Of a stretch of 64,000 nucleotides of DNA, positions 51,319 through 63,200 are shown piece by piece. Location of the stretch: NCBI GenBank assembly GCA_947561715.1, contig OX387203.1, forward strand, positions 17,050,001-17,114,000, given 5' to 3'. Position numbers and translations under genes: made by a program. Position 1 is the first letter of the stretch. The number at the start of each line of letters is the position of its first letter. The notes beneath the pieces were generated by a model, which saw only the letters and a list, made by a program, of their open reading frames with translations, was not told where the DNA came from and ran no database searches. The stretch comes from Ascidia mentula. Taxonomy: Eukaryota; Chordata; Ascidiacea; Phlebobranchia; Ascidiidae.

Positions 51319-53594
51319 CTAATGGTAATATTTGTGACCATGCTTTTGTTTCTTCATCTTTTTCATTTGCTTTCTTTGGTGTTTTGGAAGATGTTTCTGG
51401 GAAGCAAACATAAAATCAAGTTTTTTCAGAAAATTTTTCTCGAGATAAGTTTCAAAACACTTCAGCTTCAACTTTAAACAAAGTCTAAATTGTTTTTATT
51501 CCCATGAAGTGCAGACTAGTAAATAATCATTAACTCTGGCACATCTTTTACAATAAAGGTTTTTATAACATTGGAAATTATAAAGGCTTCTTTTTGGTTT
51601 AATTCCTAAGGATAGTTTGGTTGAGCTGAAGTATTTTAACACAAAATACACAACATATTGCTAGAATATATGCAAAGAAAGTAATTTTTCGCAAAAAGTA
51701 AAAAGTCATTTTCAGAGGAATGTAGTTGCGTCAACACAAAAGAGAACCTGAACTCTGCACATTGCTTCATGGCTTTTTTATAATTTTGTGACCAATATAA
51801 TTTTGTGATCAGTAAGCTTAAGTTATTTAACAAAAAAAAAACTGAATGCTTGCAGTTAGTTTGAACATATTGAAAACATGTATACATTTTATTTACCACC
51901 TTGTTTAACACAGTTGTCTACATATTCTTACATATTCATCATCACTGGAGCTTGAACTAGAACTGCTACTGCTGCTGCTGCTGTGTCCATGTTTGTGATG
52001 CTTGTGCTGCTTGTGGTGTTTACCTGGTTTAAAGTTTTGGCAAAATTTAGCACAAAGCTTAAAATATGGGTCCAAACATTAGCACAGCTTACAAACACAC
52101 TTTTCCACAGCATCAATAACAGCAGTCGAGTTTGAAATATTGCAACATGCTGCAGGATTGGTTTAAAACTTTTAACTTTAAGGGCCACTGTTTTGAGCTA
52201 ATAGCACTCATCAGTGCAACTATAAGGTGGCTTGATAGCTGGTAAGACTTCTACTTTGTGGTGACTATACAGCCACCATTACCCATCGAAAAAGTGGCCC
52301 TGTCTGCAGTTCTCTATAAAAACATTATTGCGCTATTGCCTATTCAACTTTAAGATTCAACACGAAATCGTTAATGGTTTACCACAGTATGAATGAAATT
52401 TGTGCAGGGGAGCAATTAGGCATTGGCTATTATGGGGTTGCCATGCCAACCTATTTTTTATATGCGAAGTGTGGTTTTTGCAATCTTTGACGTCACTTCT
52501 CTAAACTGTTTTCTTATTTCTCTGTGCAGTGTGCAACAACAGTTGAATTAAATAGAGTAAATAAACATAACAGGAAAAATTTAAGAATCACCAAGTGTAA
52601 AACAAAATGGTGTAAAAACTGAAACATACCATGCTTTCCAACTTTGACTCCCATTGCATAGCCGCCTGCTACAGCCCCACCATGGGCTGGGTAACCATGC
52701 CCCATATGGGGTTGTGGGGGGTAAGCCCCCGGGGGGTGCGACATTCCTGGTTGAACAGGGTAACCAGACCCAGGTGGGGGGTGATATGCAGGCTGTTGAG
52801 TGTAAGGGGCTGGGACACCAGGGGGATAGTGTGGGGCCATACCGGGAGCATGTGCTCCTGGGGGGTAAGCCTGTGGTGCCCCTGGGTGAGGTGGCGCTGT
52901 TGGGGCAACACCTATGTGACAATATTTGCTGTGATAGGAAAACACGAAAAATAATTTGAATTTGTAGAGATTGTCGGTACAAAAAAACAATACTTTTTGA
53001 CAAAATAAATTAATATTTAAAAAATAAACGAATATAGATTACAAAAAAGAACTGCACATCAATGTATTTTTTTAAAATGATTTTTTTGGACAGTCACTTG
53101 AAAATAATACATGCAACTGACTAATTTTCATTAAACCATAAACTCAAAGATATAATTACAACTAATTTAGGAAATGGGTTTGCACATGATCTTACCGCCA
53201 CTGTTTTTGTTCTTAGAATTTACTTGTGATTCTGCATTAGGGCAAACTAATAAATAATTCTACAAAAATCTTTTACAACTGTTAATTTAAACAAAAAGGA
53301 ACAAACAATTGTGAGAAACAATAAATATATATATATTATTGCTATTGCCTTAATACATGATAGTTCACACATTGTCAATGATGCAGAAACTAGCCATCGT
53401 GTTTCGCGACAATAAAATAAAAACAAATTTTACATGTTGACATTTACACTATTCCTATGTAAATTTAAGTCGTACTATTCCAAAAAAATTCTTGCCATAC
53501 CTGGTTGAGGTGGGTATGCACCTGGTTGAGGCGGGTATGCACCTGGGGCCTGGGGTGGGTAACCTCCATGGGGTGGGGCTCCTGGGTAAGACAT
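51319..53594 (-). CDS. XYPPX-repeat, His/Lys/Ser-rich small protein
   Basis: Four exons: 53594-53501, 52911-52630, 52023-51932, 51396-51319; 181 aa. Exons 1-2 encode Pro/Gly/Tyr-rich repeats (PGAYPPQPGAYPPQP and similar), the XYPPX pattern also seen in annexin and scramblase tails and in many eukaryotic low-complexity proteins. Exon 2 ends in a Gly/Ala stretch (AHGGAVAGGYAMGVKVGKHG). Exon 3 is HHKQHKHHKHGH followed by a run of 12 serines and DDEY. Exon 4 is a Lys/His-rich tail ending HGHKYYH. There is no signal peptide and no folded domain. The Ser-Asp/Glu block looks like a CK2 site. All junctions are GT-AG with matching phases, which supports a real gene despite low complexity. An AG lies directly before the ATG. 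Divergent from the coiled-coil gene, 690 bp between starts. Function unknown. Confidence 0.8.
52186..52330 (-). repeat. Degenerate copy of the CTGATGA/GAAAC palindromic repeat
   Basis: The minus strand carries CTGATGA (52214-52208) in a GCACTGATGAG context and ends in CAGTGGCC as in the copies at 58.5 and 62.8 kb. GAAA is mutated to AAAA (52194-52191). It lies in intron 2 of the XYPPX gene. Confidence 0.45.
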
Positions 53595-54283
53595 CTAAGT
53601 GAGTTTATGTTAACTTTTGGTGTTTTTCTGCAAAATACAAGTACAAAAACACTGCAAGAGCTACATTTTCAACTAGTCCATTGAATTTTTAATTGCTTTT
53701 TTAATCTACTTGTACTCAAAGTACTGCTAAAATGATTATTCATCATGAAAAATAAAACTATACTGCTTTCATACGTAACAAAATCTACAAGGCTTTGTTT
53801 TAATTTATTACAAGTGTATTATATTACAACGGAATTAGTCTTTCTACTTTAAACACTGCTGGCGCAACGCGCGCTGTTCAGGACTTCAAGTCGGTCCAAT
53901 GCCAAGCATGTTTTCCGTATGTGTGGGTGGAAAAAACATTAACGTCACTTGCGTCAAATCACGTGTTTTGCGTCAGGCCACTACGTTACGTCACGTGCCA
54001 AGAACGTAAGAGCGACGACGCCCAGTTTATTGCATAGAAATAGTATGTATACTTTTCTCAGCGGTGTTTAGTTGCTTAATTGAATACATCTTCAATAAAA
54101 CCTTTTACTAGTACAAGTTTGCTTGAAAACCCGTTTTAATAAAAAAATTGTCTGTGATACGTTTACGGTTTTTATTGTTTTGTAACAATCGAATTTGTGT
54201 TGTTTTGTTGCATGTACAAAATTGTTCCAAGTGTGCACGTTTTACGTTCTACACGTTTAAAGTTACCTGCCACCATCTTCAAA
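53595..54283. promoter_or_regulatory. Bidirectional promoter region
   Basis: 690 bp between two divergent starts. Positions 53865-54020 are CpG-rich in an AT-rich setting. They hold two CACGTG E-boxes (53959-53964 and 53992-53997), the second fused to a TACGTCA half-CRE (TTACGTCACGTG at 53986-53997), plus GCGTCA and ACGTCAC motifs nearby. The clustering suggests the shared promoter; factor identity (bHLH-Zip or CREB type) is inference. Confidence 0.5.
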
Positions 54284-57200
54284 ATGTGGCGATTTGGTTT
54301 GAGTGGAGATGATAAGGCAAAGGAAGGAAAGGCAAAGGAAGGAAAGGCAAAGGAAGGAAAAGCAAAGAAAACTAAAGAAAGAACAGAACGAAAAAAAATA
54401 TCAATAACAGACAAAAACGCAGAAAAAAAGAAGTCCCTAAAAATGTTGGCGCCGTCTAATTTGGCACAAGCGAAAGACAGAAGAGGTTCTATCATGGCTG
54501 CGGAACATTTGATAATGAGAAGAAGTTCAAGAGCAAGTCGCCAATTCAATCCATTGGAATTCGCCGGTTTGTCGCATGTTGCTGCTGGGGCAATTCCTCT
54601 GGATATGCCAAAATCTGTCCAGAAATACAGACGCAGCTCCATTGTTACAAACAGACTGAACAAAGTTAAAGAAATTCAAGATAGAGTTAACAAGGTTCCA
54701 ATGCGTTCATTACTTCTTTTGTTATCTCGTATATACAGGAAGGGAATAGTTTATAGTGGTTCCCAACCTTACTTGGCTCACAGCACCCATGATAATTTTA
54801 TGATGATTTTGAGGCAACCAATACTGACAAATCAAAGAGCGACCGCCACAAACGCTGCAATCAGTGTTTCTATCTTATTCCAGAATCTAGATAGTCGATT
54901 TTGTTCATAATTATAAACTTAATGTGCACTCAAAATAGCATTACTTCACTGTAAAAAAATATTTTTTGATTGTTTTGGCTTCAAAAAAAAACTAGGTGAT
55001 CCCAGTTGCAGATGTGCCCTTTTCCAGTTTCGGTTCAACAAATATTTGATTGTGATGTCATAGGCAGTAAAAGATTACGAAACTGTTCCGATCGAGGACG
55101 CAGCAGAAGCCAATTACTTGATCAAAGACATCGAAGAAAATCTGTTTAACATCGAAGACGACATGGTAGAAAGCATGTGTTGTGATATTGGTGATGTATT
55201 TTTATGTAAAGTCCCACCCTATGTAAGACACAACTCAATTCAAACGCAAAGTTAACTTGTAATAGCAAGGTGAACACATACGGCTTAACTCATGGCGTAG
55301 ACTGTATTGCCAGCCGAAGTTTTGGTGGAGGCAGAATATGTTTTTGGTATAAGTGATAACAGAGTAAAAGATTTCGAACGAACCGCGAAACAGCGAACAA
55401 CTGGTTGTGGTGTGTGTGTGGGGGGGGGGGGGGGTAATATTTAATAGAATTTGAGCCACAAAATTTGGGAGGGGTCATGGCCCCTTGCCCTCCTTATTCG
55501 GAAATTGTTTTGGTAAAAATTGAGCCACAAAATGGACAAAATCAGCGGTTTGCCAGTAGAGCTTTTTTATTTTACCAATGGAACAATTACATTTTTGAAC
55601 TTTGACCCTACACATCCTCTAAATTCTTAAAGATTCCAACTACCCCCCCTTTTCTTTTGTTGTGGTGAAGATAATCAGGTTAAGAAGCACTGATTCGTAA
55701 TATCACAGTCAGTTTCAAAGCATTTGCCCACATATTTTCAATGACCAAAATCAGTGACCTCGTTGAAATAACTTTTATTACCAAATATAGGTTCCTGCCG
55801 ATTGAAACAATAATTGTTTGTTTTTTGCAAGTTGCGAATCAACGTCTCAATACTGTTGGAGAAGTTCCGCAAGATGTCGCTGCAGCTCAAGGACGACATG
55901 AGATATTTGAACGCGAGCAGAACCGGGGACAGGAAACGAGAGTTGCTGGAATCGTTGCAAACTTGGATGGATGAAGATCACTTCGACGACCTTGTCAGTA
56001 TTGTTTAACTCGTATTACACAACAAATTACGCAGAAACGTCACAATTCCCGAAAAACTGCTGATTAATTTTTCAGCATTTATTATTTAAGAATCGACCAT
56101 AGTTTTTCACTTGAAATGTTGTTGTGTTATAGATTTGAATAGTATTAGATTCGATACGTGTAACAATGATTTCAGATTTAAATATGCGCCTTACCTGTCT
56201 CTGTTTGCTTGAAGTTCTATTCTGACACTTTGAGTCGCCCTCGCACAACCCATGTTGATAAAAAGTTGCGAAATAATCAGTTTGTCTTAAAGTGATGAGA
56301 TATTACAAAAGATTTAAGATTTATTAAATAAGCTTACAAAGTCCGATGCATTTTCGGCTTATGTTTCTTATACAAAAGAACTAAATCCTGTGCATAAAAA
56401 CAGCGACCATCTGCTTGTTAAAGTTGTGCTTCAACAGGAAGACGATGAGCCAAGAAGCGATTCGCCAATCGCTGACTCGGATATGGTCACGTGAGTAATC
56501 GTTATAATAAGATTTCTATGTGTAGTAGACATTTGCGCATAGCAGACCCTGCAATTATTGCCAAGGTCAGATCAGTTCACTTTATGTATGTTCTGTGTAT
56601 GATGACTTTGAAAAATTTAAGCTGCAAATGCCACATGAACTGGTTCGGCTTTTTGTACAGTTTAAAACTTTAAAACTTCAATACTGTGCTTTCAGTGGTT
56701 ACATAACTCAAGTGGAGTTGAACATGAAAAAGGTTGCTGGCTTGGAGGATAAAATCAAACAACTTAAGTCACACGGAGGCGACACCGTTCACCTTGAGAG
56801 GCAGCGGAAGAATTTGCAGCGTCAACTTAACCAAGATGTTCTCGATTCTGAGTTTCGACGAAGGCACAGCAAGGGTTCGTTATTTTTGTCGCGAAAAAAC
56901 CCGAAAAAATTACGCTGGATTTTCTTGTCCAAGAAATTCAAATTCGATTTCGGTTTCAAATAACACAGGAAAAAGGTGATGCGGAGGGATTTTAACCCAA
57001 TACTGTTTTCCCTGAGAAATAAAATGAACCTTTCCGTTCTAATGTAAACATATTAAAAAGTCCTGACAGTGTGTTTGCACTTGGAAATGTTATTGATGAT
57101 ATCTGGCAACGAAATAGCGCCGATAATCTTAGGATTTCTCCCCTGAAAGGGAAACAGTTTTGTGGCCACATTAGTCACTATTTTTTGATAAACCGTAGTG

Positions 57201-60200
57201 AAAAATCAAGCTCCCGGTGGGGTTTGAACTCACGACGTTTAGCACACCGGGCAATATGATGGATGACATCCCCAAGTAACAGCTACATTAGCGAGACAAA
57301 CACTGCTTCTGCGTTTACGAAACTGTAGCTTTTACGTTTTAGCAATAATATTTATTATGTTGAGCTGCAGAATTGATTGCTATCAAATGAAAAAACAAAA
57401 ACGTCAAAGTTCAGTCAAATAGTTAAAATTGTTTAAAATATTTATTGCATAATTCGAAAGATGTTATTTAATTGCTTCGAATTCCTCTATTAAATATTAA
57501 TGAGAACGTTTCAATTGAAAAGCCATGAGCGTTTTAATTTTTTGCGTTCCGACGCGAATTTAGTTAAAAAATTGACCTATTACTTGTGTTTCTTTACACA
57601 CCGTCCCGAACTAACAATATAATTGTTAATTTCATAAGTGAAGCCGAAAACGTGCGTCAACCCAGCCTTAGAATGATGTTTTCGATAGTTTTGTAATAAT
57701 AAGCGTTTTGTATTCCGACGGCTTTAACAGCAGATTCGGGAAAAAAGCAGGAATTCACGTACCTGAAAAACGCCGCCAACGAGATTTACGACTTGTTGAA
57801 TCGAACCCGTATGGAGGGCATGGCAGAATCTCATCATTTTGAGGATAATTTGAAAAAAATCTTGGCGCAGATGGAGGAGAAAGATCGGGATATTGAATAC
57901 TTGGAGAAGAGAGTGAACCAGCAAAAACTGGTTAGCAAAATTTGTCCCGTTTTACTGAGGTTATTTGCGGTTTGACCTTGAAGATGTTAACTGGAAACTT
58001 TTGCATTTAATACCAAGATTAAAAAACATTCTTTCATGTTTTTGCGACAAACGTGTTTGAATTATCTGCTCTCTGTTTCAAACCATATTTCGTTGTGACA
58101 TTTGGTGATTTCTAGACCATCTTTTGAAAGAACTCCTGGTTATTTATATCAGCATTAGGGATTACTTGTATAATATTACACGTGTATGACGTCACCCCAT
58201 GGCAAGCTATAGGATCAGCTCTTTAATAACTACCTTTATTTCATCTCAGCTATAGCGGTATACCGTATAGATCACTTACATTTTAAGACATTGAGATCCA
58301 GGGTTAATCAGACGTATTATTATATATCACTACGAACAAAAACTCATTGAACCATTCAGTTAATAAGCAAAGTGGAGCCAATAATATGAATTGTGTATAA
58401 GCTGCAGACAGATGGCCACTGTTTCGACCTAAAAGGTCCCGTCAGTGTTGATGGTGTGACTATCAGACGACTTTGCTGACCAACCAGCTGCACCAGCTGC
58501 ACTGATGAGACCTTTTAGGTCGAAACAGTGGCCATCTGTCTGCAGTTTATACACAATTCATTTAGTTAATATTGTTGAAAATTAGCAATTCGTTTTTCCT
58601 TTGGCCAGCACGGCCGGGTAGCCACCTTCAGTCACATGCAACTTGTCGCAAACTATCACCTCCCAGTGCGACTGGCTGCGATCCAACGACAGACGGTGAT
58701 TCTCCGTGAGGAAATCATCTTTACATGGGCGCCTGACTCGATAAACTTTATGGTTTTATCGGTGCCCATGACATTTTATGTTTCATGTACTTTGTAACTT
58801 TGCGTGCAAATAAGAAAAAAAATAATTCAAAGGTGTTTTTTATTTAGCTGGTGAAGCAATGGTACAACGACTACGAGAAGCTTCAGAACGATCATTTTCT
58901 CACAAAGGATGAAGTTTTAGTGGAGAGAAAACAAACCAAGCGACTCCAATCGGTGTGCGAATAAAACGCTTTGCACAAATCGGGCCCTCGTGGGTTCAAG
59001 CAAAGTTTACTTTTACCTTTTAGTCAGAAATAGAGCTGTATTATATCAAAGCACGTGGAAGCAAAGGAGGTTGAACAGTTAAAAATGTACTGCTCTTCTG
59101 GCATAAACGTACTGTATACGACGTTTCGTCTGCCATGTGGCGAGACTTCATCAGGTTAAACAGTTTTAACAAACTTTTTTTGCATGTTGGGAACAGAAAT
59201 AGCTACTTATGACAAGACGACGTCATGGGATTTTTATGGAATATTGAATGAATTTTATTTTATTTTTTACTTTTGTTCAGGAAATCGAAAAAATAAAAAA
59301 ACAATCGACGGAATCGGATAAAAAGAAAAAAGCGTCGAAAAGTGAAAAAGAAAATAAAAGTAAAGACGCAGAGCAGGTAGAAAAGATGAGTTTGTTTGCC
59401 TGCGTGGATCCTATGTGTTTGCATTGCGGATAGGGTATTTATGTAAATTAATTAGTTTCAAAATACGATGGATATTTACAAGGAAATAACAAGATTTACA
59501 ATAAACCATACGGGGAGAAATTAATTACAATTTATGAAACCAACTTTTGTGCAAATAAATCGTAATTTTTTTTAACAACAACACAGAAATTGAATATAAT
59601 GTTTTTGTTGCTGCCAGGCATATTTGTAACTTAATAATCTGTTCTTCTGGCAAAGAGGAAGCCTTGTTGAATAACAGGCGAAACGTCGGTGAATAAAGTT
59701 ACGTTTTATCTTTGCCAGAAGAACAGATTATTAAGTTACGGAAATTAAATCCCAATAACTTTCCAAAAGTGTGCTGTGCGCATTTTTTCGTTGAATTTCT
59801 CATTTTATTTTTCGACAAAAATCCACGCAACAGATTAACGTCATCAAGCAGAAGTTGGAGGTGGTCACGTGGACGTTGAAGGAGAAGGATGAGCAGATCG
59901 AAGAGCAACATCGTCACATCCAACAACTGAAGAGCGCATTGAGGAAGAACAGTTCCTTCCACCTCAACCCGACCGAAGCTCTCTACCGACCAGTGGAAAG
60001 AGAACCTTCGAAAAGTTCAAACGGGAAAAGAGAAACTCCGTGAGAAAAGTTGTTTCAAAAAAGGGGATGTACCGAAAACGAAACCGATTATTTGTAGCGG
60101 GTCGAGTGTTTTACGACTGTTTGACAATCAATGACGTCAACGGGTAAACTCCGTAAGAAAGTGGATTCAAACACGTTTAGATATGAACACTGTTACCAGT

Positions 60201-63200
60201 TCCCATCACACCCGAGTTGAGAATTTATTTCTTTTGACGCAACTTAATGTTGTGAACCCACGTGCCAGGGGTTCGGGAGGGGGCGACTGGAGTAATCGCA
60301 CCCCAAGGATTTGTCATGACTTAAATACGGTGGTGATAAAAAAGGTTGTTTGTCTGGTGCATGCATTGCTCTCTACTTCTCTTGCAACCAAAATCGCCTT
60401 AATTGTGCCACCATGAGTTTTCACCGATGAAAAATCAACACTACTTGCTGTGGAAAAAATATTTTAACTTCAAGAAAACGAACTGTGCTATTTTTTCCAT
60501 TTCATCTTGAAATCTCAGTCAGCAAATATTTACAACTCTAAAAAACACGCAGAAAATGAGAAGTTGATTTTTTCTGTTGACAAAAAGAAAGCAAAATAAA
60601 TTATAATTTGGAGTTCCTGCATTAAACGAAACCTGAATATGAGGTGATTCGTTCCTATTGGAGTTTCCACGTTTTAAGGGAAGGTTAACATTCGTTTGTG
60701 GAGAAACACCTAAGACGATTATTTCCAGATGACAGAGTTTTGCTCCCGACTGAGGAACTTTTTTTTCGCAGACCGAGCAACCACAATTTGAACCCCGTTG
60801 AGGTGAGTATCAGCAACCGGGGGGTTCCCCCGCCCACCCCCAGCACGGCGGGAGGGACCCGGGAGGAGCTGGAAGTTCTCAGGTCCAGGATCGCTTCGCT
60901 CGAAAAGGAGAAACAGATCCTCCAGGAGCGAACGAAAAAGGTTCTTTTGGTGTTGGTTTAACTTAATTGTTTCGACGCGATCTGCGAGTTTTGATGCAAA
61001 AAGATGCTCGTAACTATATTTTTAATGCGACTTATAAGATCATAACATTTGCACGAAATGCAAACGTTACGATAGCAAAGAAACGAAATATCTTTTGTTT
61101 CTTTGCAAACGGTGTTTATTGAAATTTATGCACTTTTGGGCACATGAAACTTGACAAACGTGTGTCGTTGTTGCTAAATTTTTTGCGACCCAGAAAAATT
61201 AGTTCTGTTTTATGGTTGCTGGTTAAACTTATACCGGAATTTTTCTGTGTTAAAGTAATTTACTATGGAGCACTGGGGCGGTGTTTAAAACCACAAACGT
61301 TTGGCTCCCATCATAATTTCGGACTGCCCCATTGTCACCATAAATATAACGTATAGAGAGCCAATAAAGAACTGTGTGGTTTACTACGATTTTGTCAGCC
61401 AAATAGCTTCCGTTTTAAGGTGGCTATATAGTCGCCTTTAATCGAACTATAGGTAAAGCCTCAAAGTGGAAGTCTTGTTTGGCTGTTTAGCTGACAGGAT
61501 CGAAACTGGGTGCATTGTCCGCATCCAAAATATGACGTGATAATGAATTTTCAATGTTATTGTTCCAGGAATCAGAAACTCACTTGACAATCACAAAAGT
61601 GGAAACCAAGTACAAGGTGAGTGAACTTGAACAAGTTTAAATCCTATTTGCCTGAAACTAGGAGCTTTACTAACTTGATTGTGTTTAATGTACTATATCA
61701 GGATATCCCTCTTTTTCGCAGAGGGCATTTTTTGATCAAAACACACAAACCGAATCAGGCGAGACCCAAGATGACGTCACTCCTGCTGTCCAAATGACGT
61801 CACAAGAAACACAAACAAAATCAGTACCCACGATGCAATATAAGACAGGTAATATAACATCATCATAAAGTATTAGTAGTGTTTGGTTAAACTTGTATTT
61901 CCAGCATTATTCTGGTTAGATAACATATAGGGTCGATCCTATGAACATTCTAGAACATTCGAACAATTTAACCCGAAGTCTAAGATCAAAAATCTAAAAT
62001 AACCCACAAAGGGTGATGGACGATGCGATTTATTTTTGATAGCTGACAAGACAGGACAGATTTGTCGGTACCACTTAGTAAACAGGCTGATTCCAGTTGT
62101 CTGAATGCGCTACTGCTGCAGTTGCTTGAATATTCCTGATACTCAATTTGTATAAAAATCAAGTCTTAGGTGCAAAAAAAAACAGGCCTTAACTAGTTTA
62201 AAAAGGAAAGTCCAAGCTAGTTGGCTATACCAATGCCGAACCAGACGTTTCAAACACCAACGTGTTCATTATCAGTGATAGAGAAGATAACAAACCAAAT
62301 CTCATTTGATATTTAACAACATATGGGAAAATATGTTTCCGGGATTGTCTTATTTAAATACAATTAATCTCCATACATGTGGTCAATAACAATGGGTAGA
62401 GATCGTTGCAACTGAGGAACGGAAATGTTCATAATTCCCGAAATCGATTTCCAGGATTTCATGTTGTACTTTACAAAAAAATTATAATTCAAAATTTAGT
62501 CAAAATACGTTTTGTTTTTATCGTGACTCAGCAAAAGAAAGGAGGAATTTGTATCAAGTCGCCCAAGAGATGAGTCAGCAATTGGGACCGAAGTGGATCG
62601 AATCGGCGAAAGTGCTGAAGGATCTTGAAATGGACGATATTCGGGAATTGGAACAAGGGGTTGTTTGTCAGCAAGATTATATCCGTATATTTTCTGTGGG
62701 TACTTTTTACAGAATATTTGAACAAGCTTTTTGGATTTTATATTATTTTTAACACTGTATCTCTATGGATCTGTCTCTGAATTTTTAAATTACAAAATTT
62801 AAGTAATGTTATTGAGGTGCAGATAGGTGTACACACTGTTTCGACGTGAAAAGCCTCATCAGTGCAACTGGTGATTGCGGCCACTGGACTATGTTTTACA
62901 CTAGCAGGCGCATAAATTTCCATATTGTCGTGCGTTTTGATCAACGTCGAGCCTTGGGTACCCAAATAGGCACCACCGTGGGACGCAATATTGCTTGAAC
63001 AGTGCGTACTACAGTCTGCAGCTCAATGATTACGTTATGGCCCTGTTTGCTACGTTTCGGTCAATACGGATTCCACTTGGTGCACGTTCGCGCATTTTCC
63101 TTTCGTTGGACCGGAACGTCGAATTTCATAGAAAGCCTAAGGAGTTTTTGAGTTGAATTCTGCCTGGTCAGCAACAAACTGGGTTGTAACATGAAAGTGT

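Noticed and set aside
52631..52959. Open frames on the + strand and other minus frames over XYPPX exon 2
   Set aside because: By-products of low-complexity Pro/Gly codons; only one frame links to the other exons in phase.
55420..55436. Long G run as a G-quadruplex element
   Set aside because: A plain homopolymer-like run next to GT repeats; likely a simple repeat and prone to sequencing error.
60183..60416. 77-codon frame on the + strand
   Set aside because: It lies within intron 9 of the coiled-coil gene and has repeat-like, non-helical composition.
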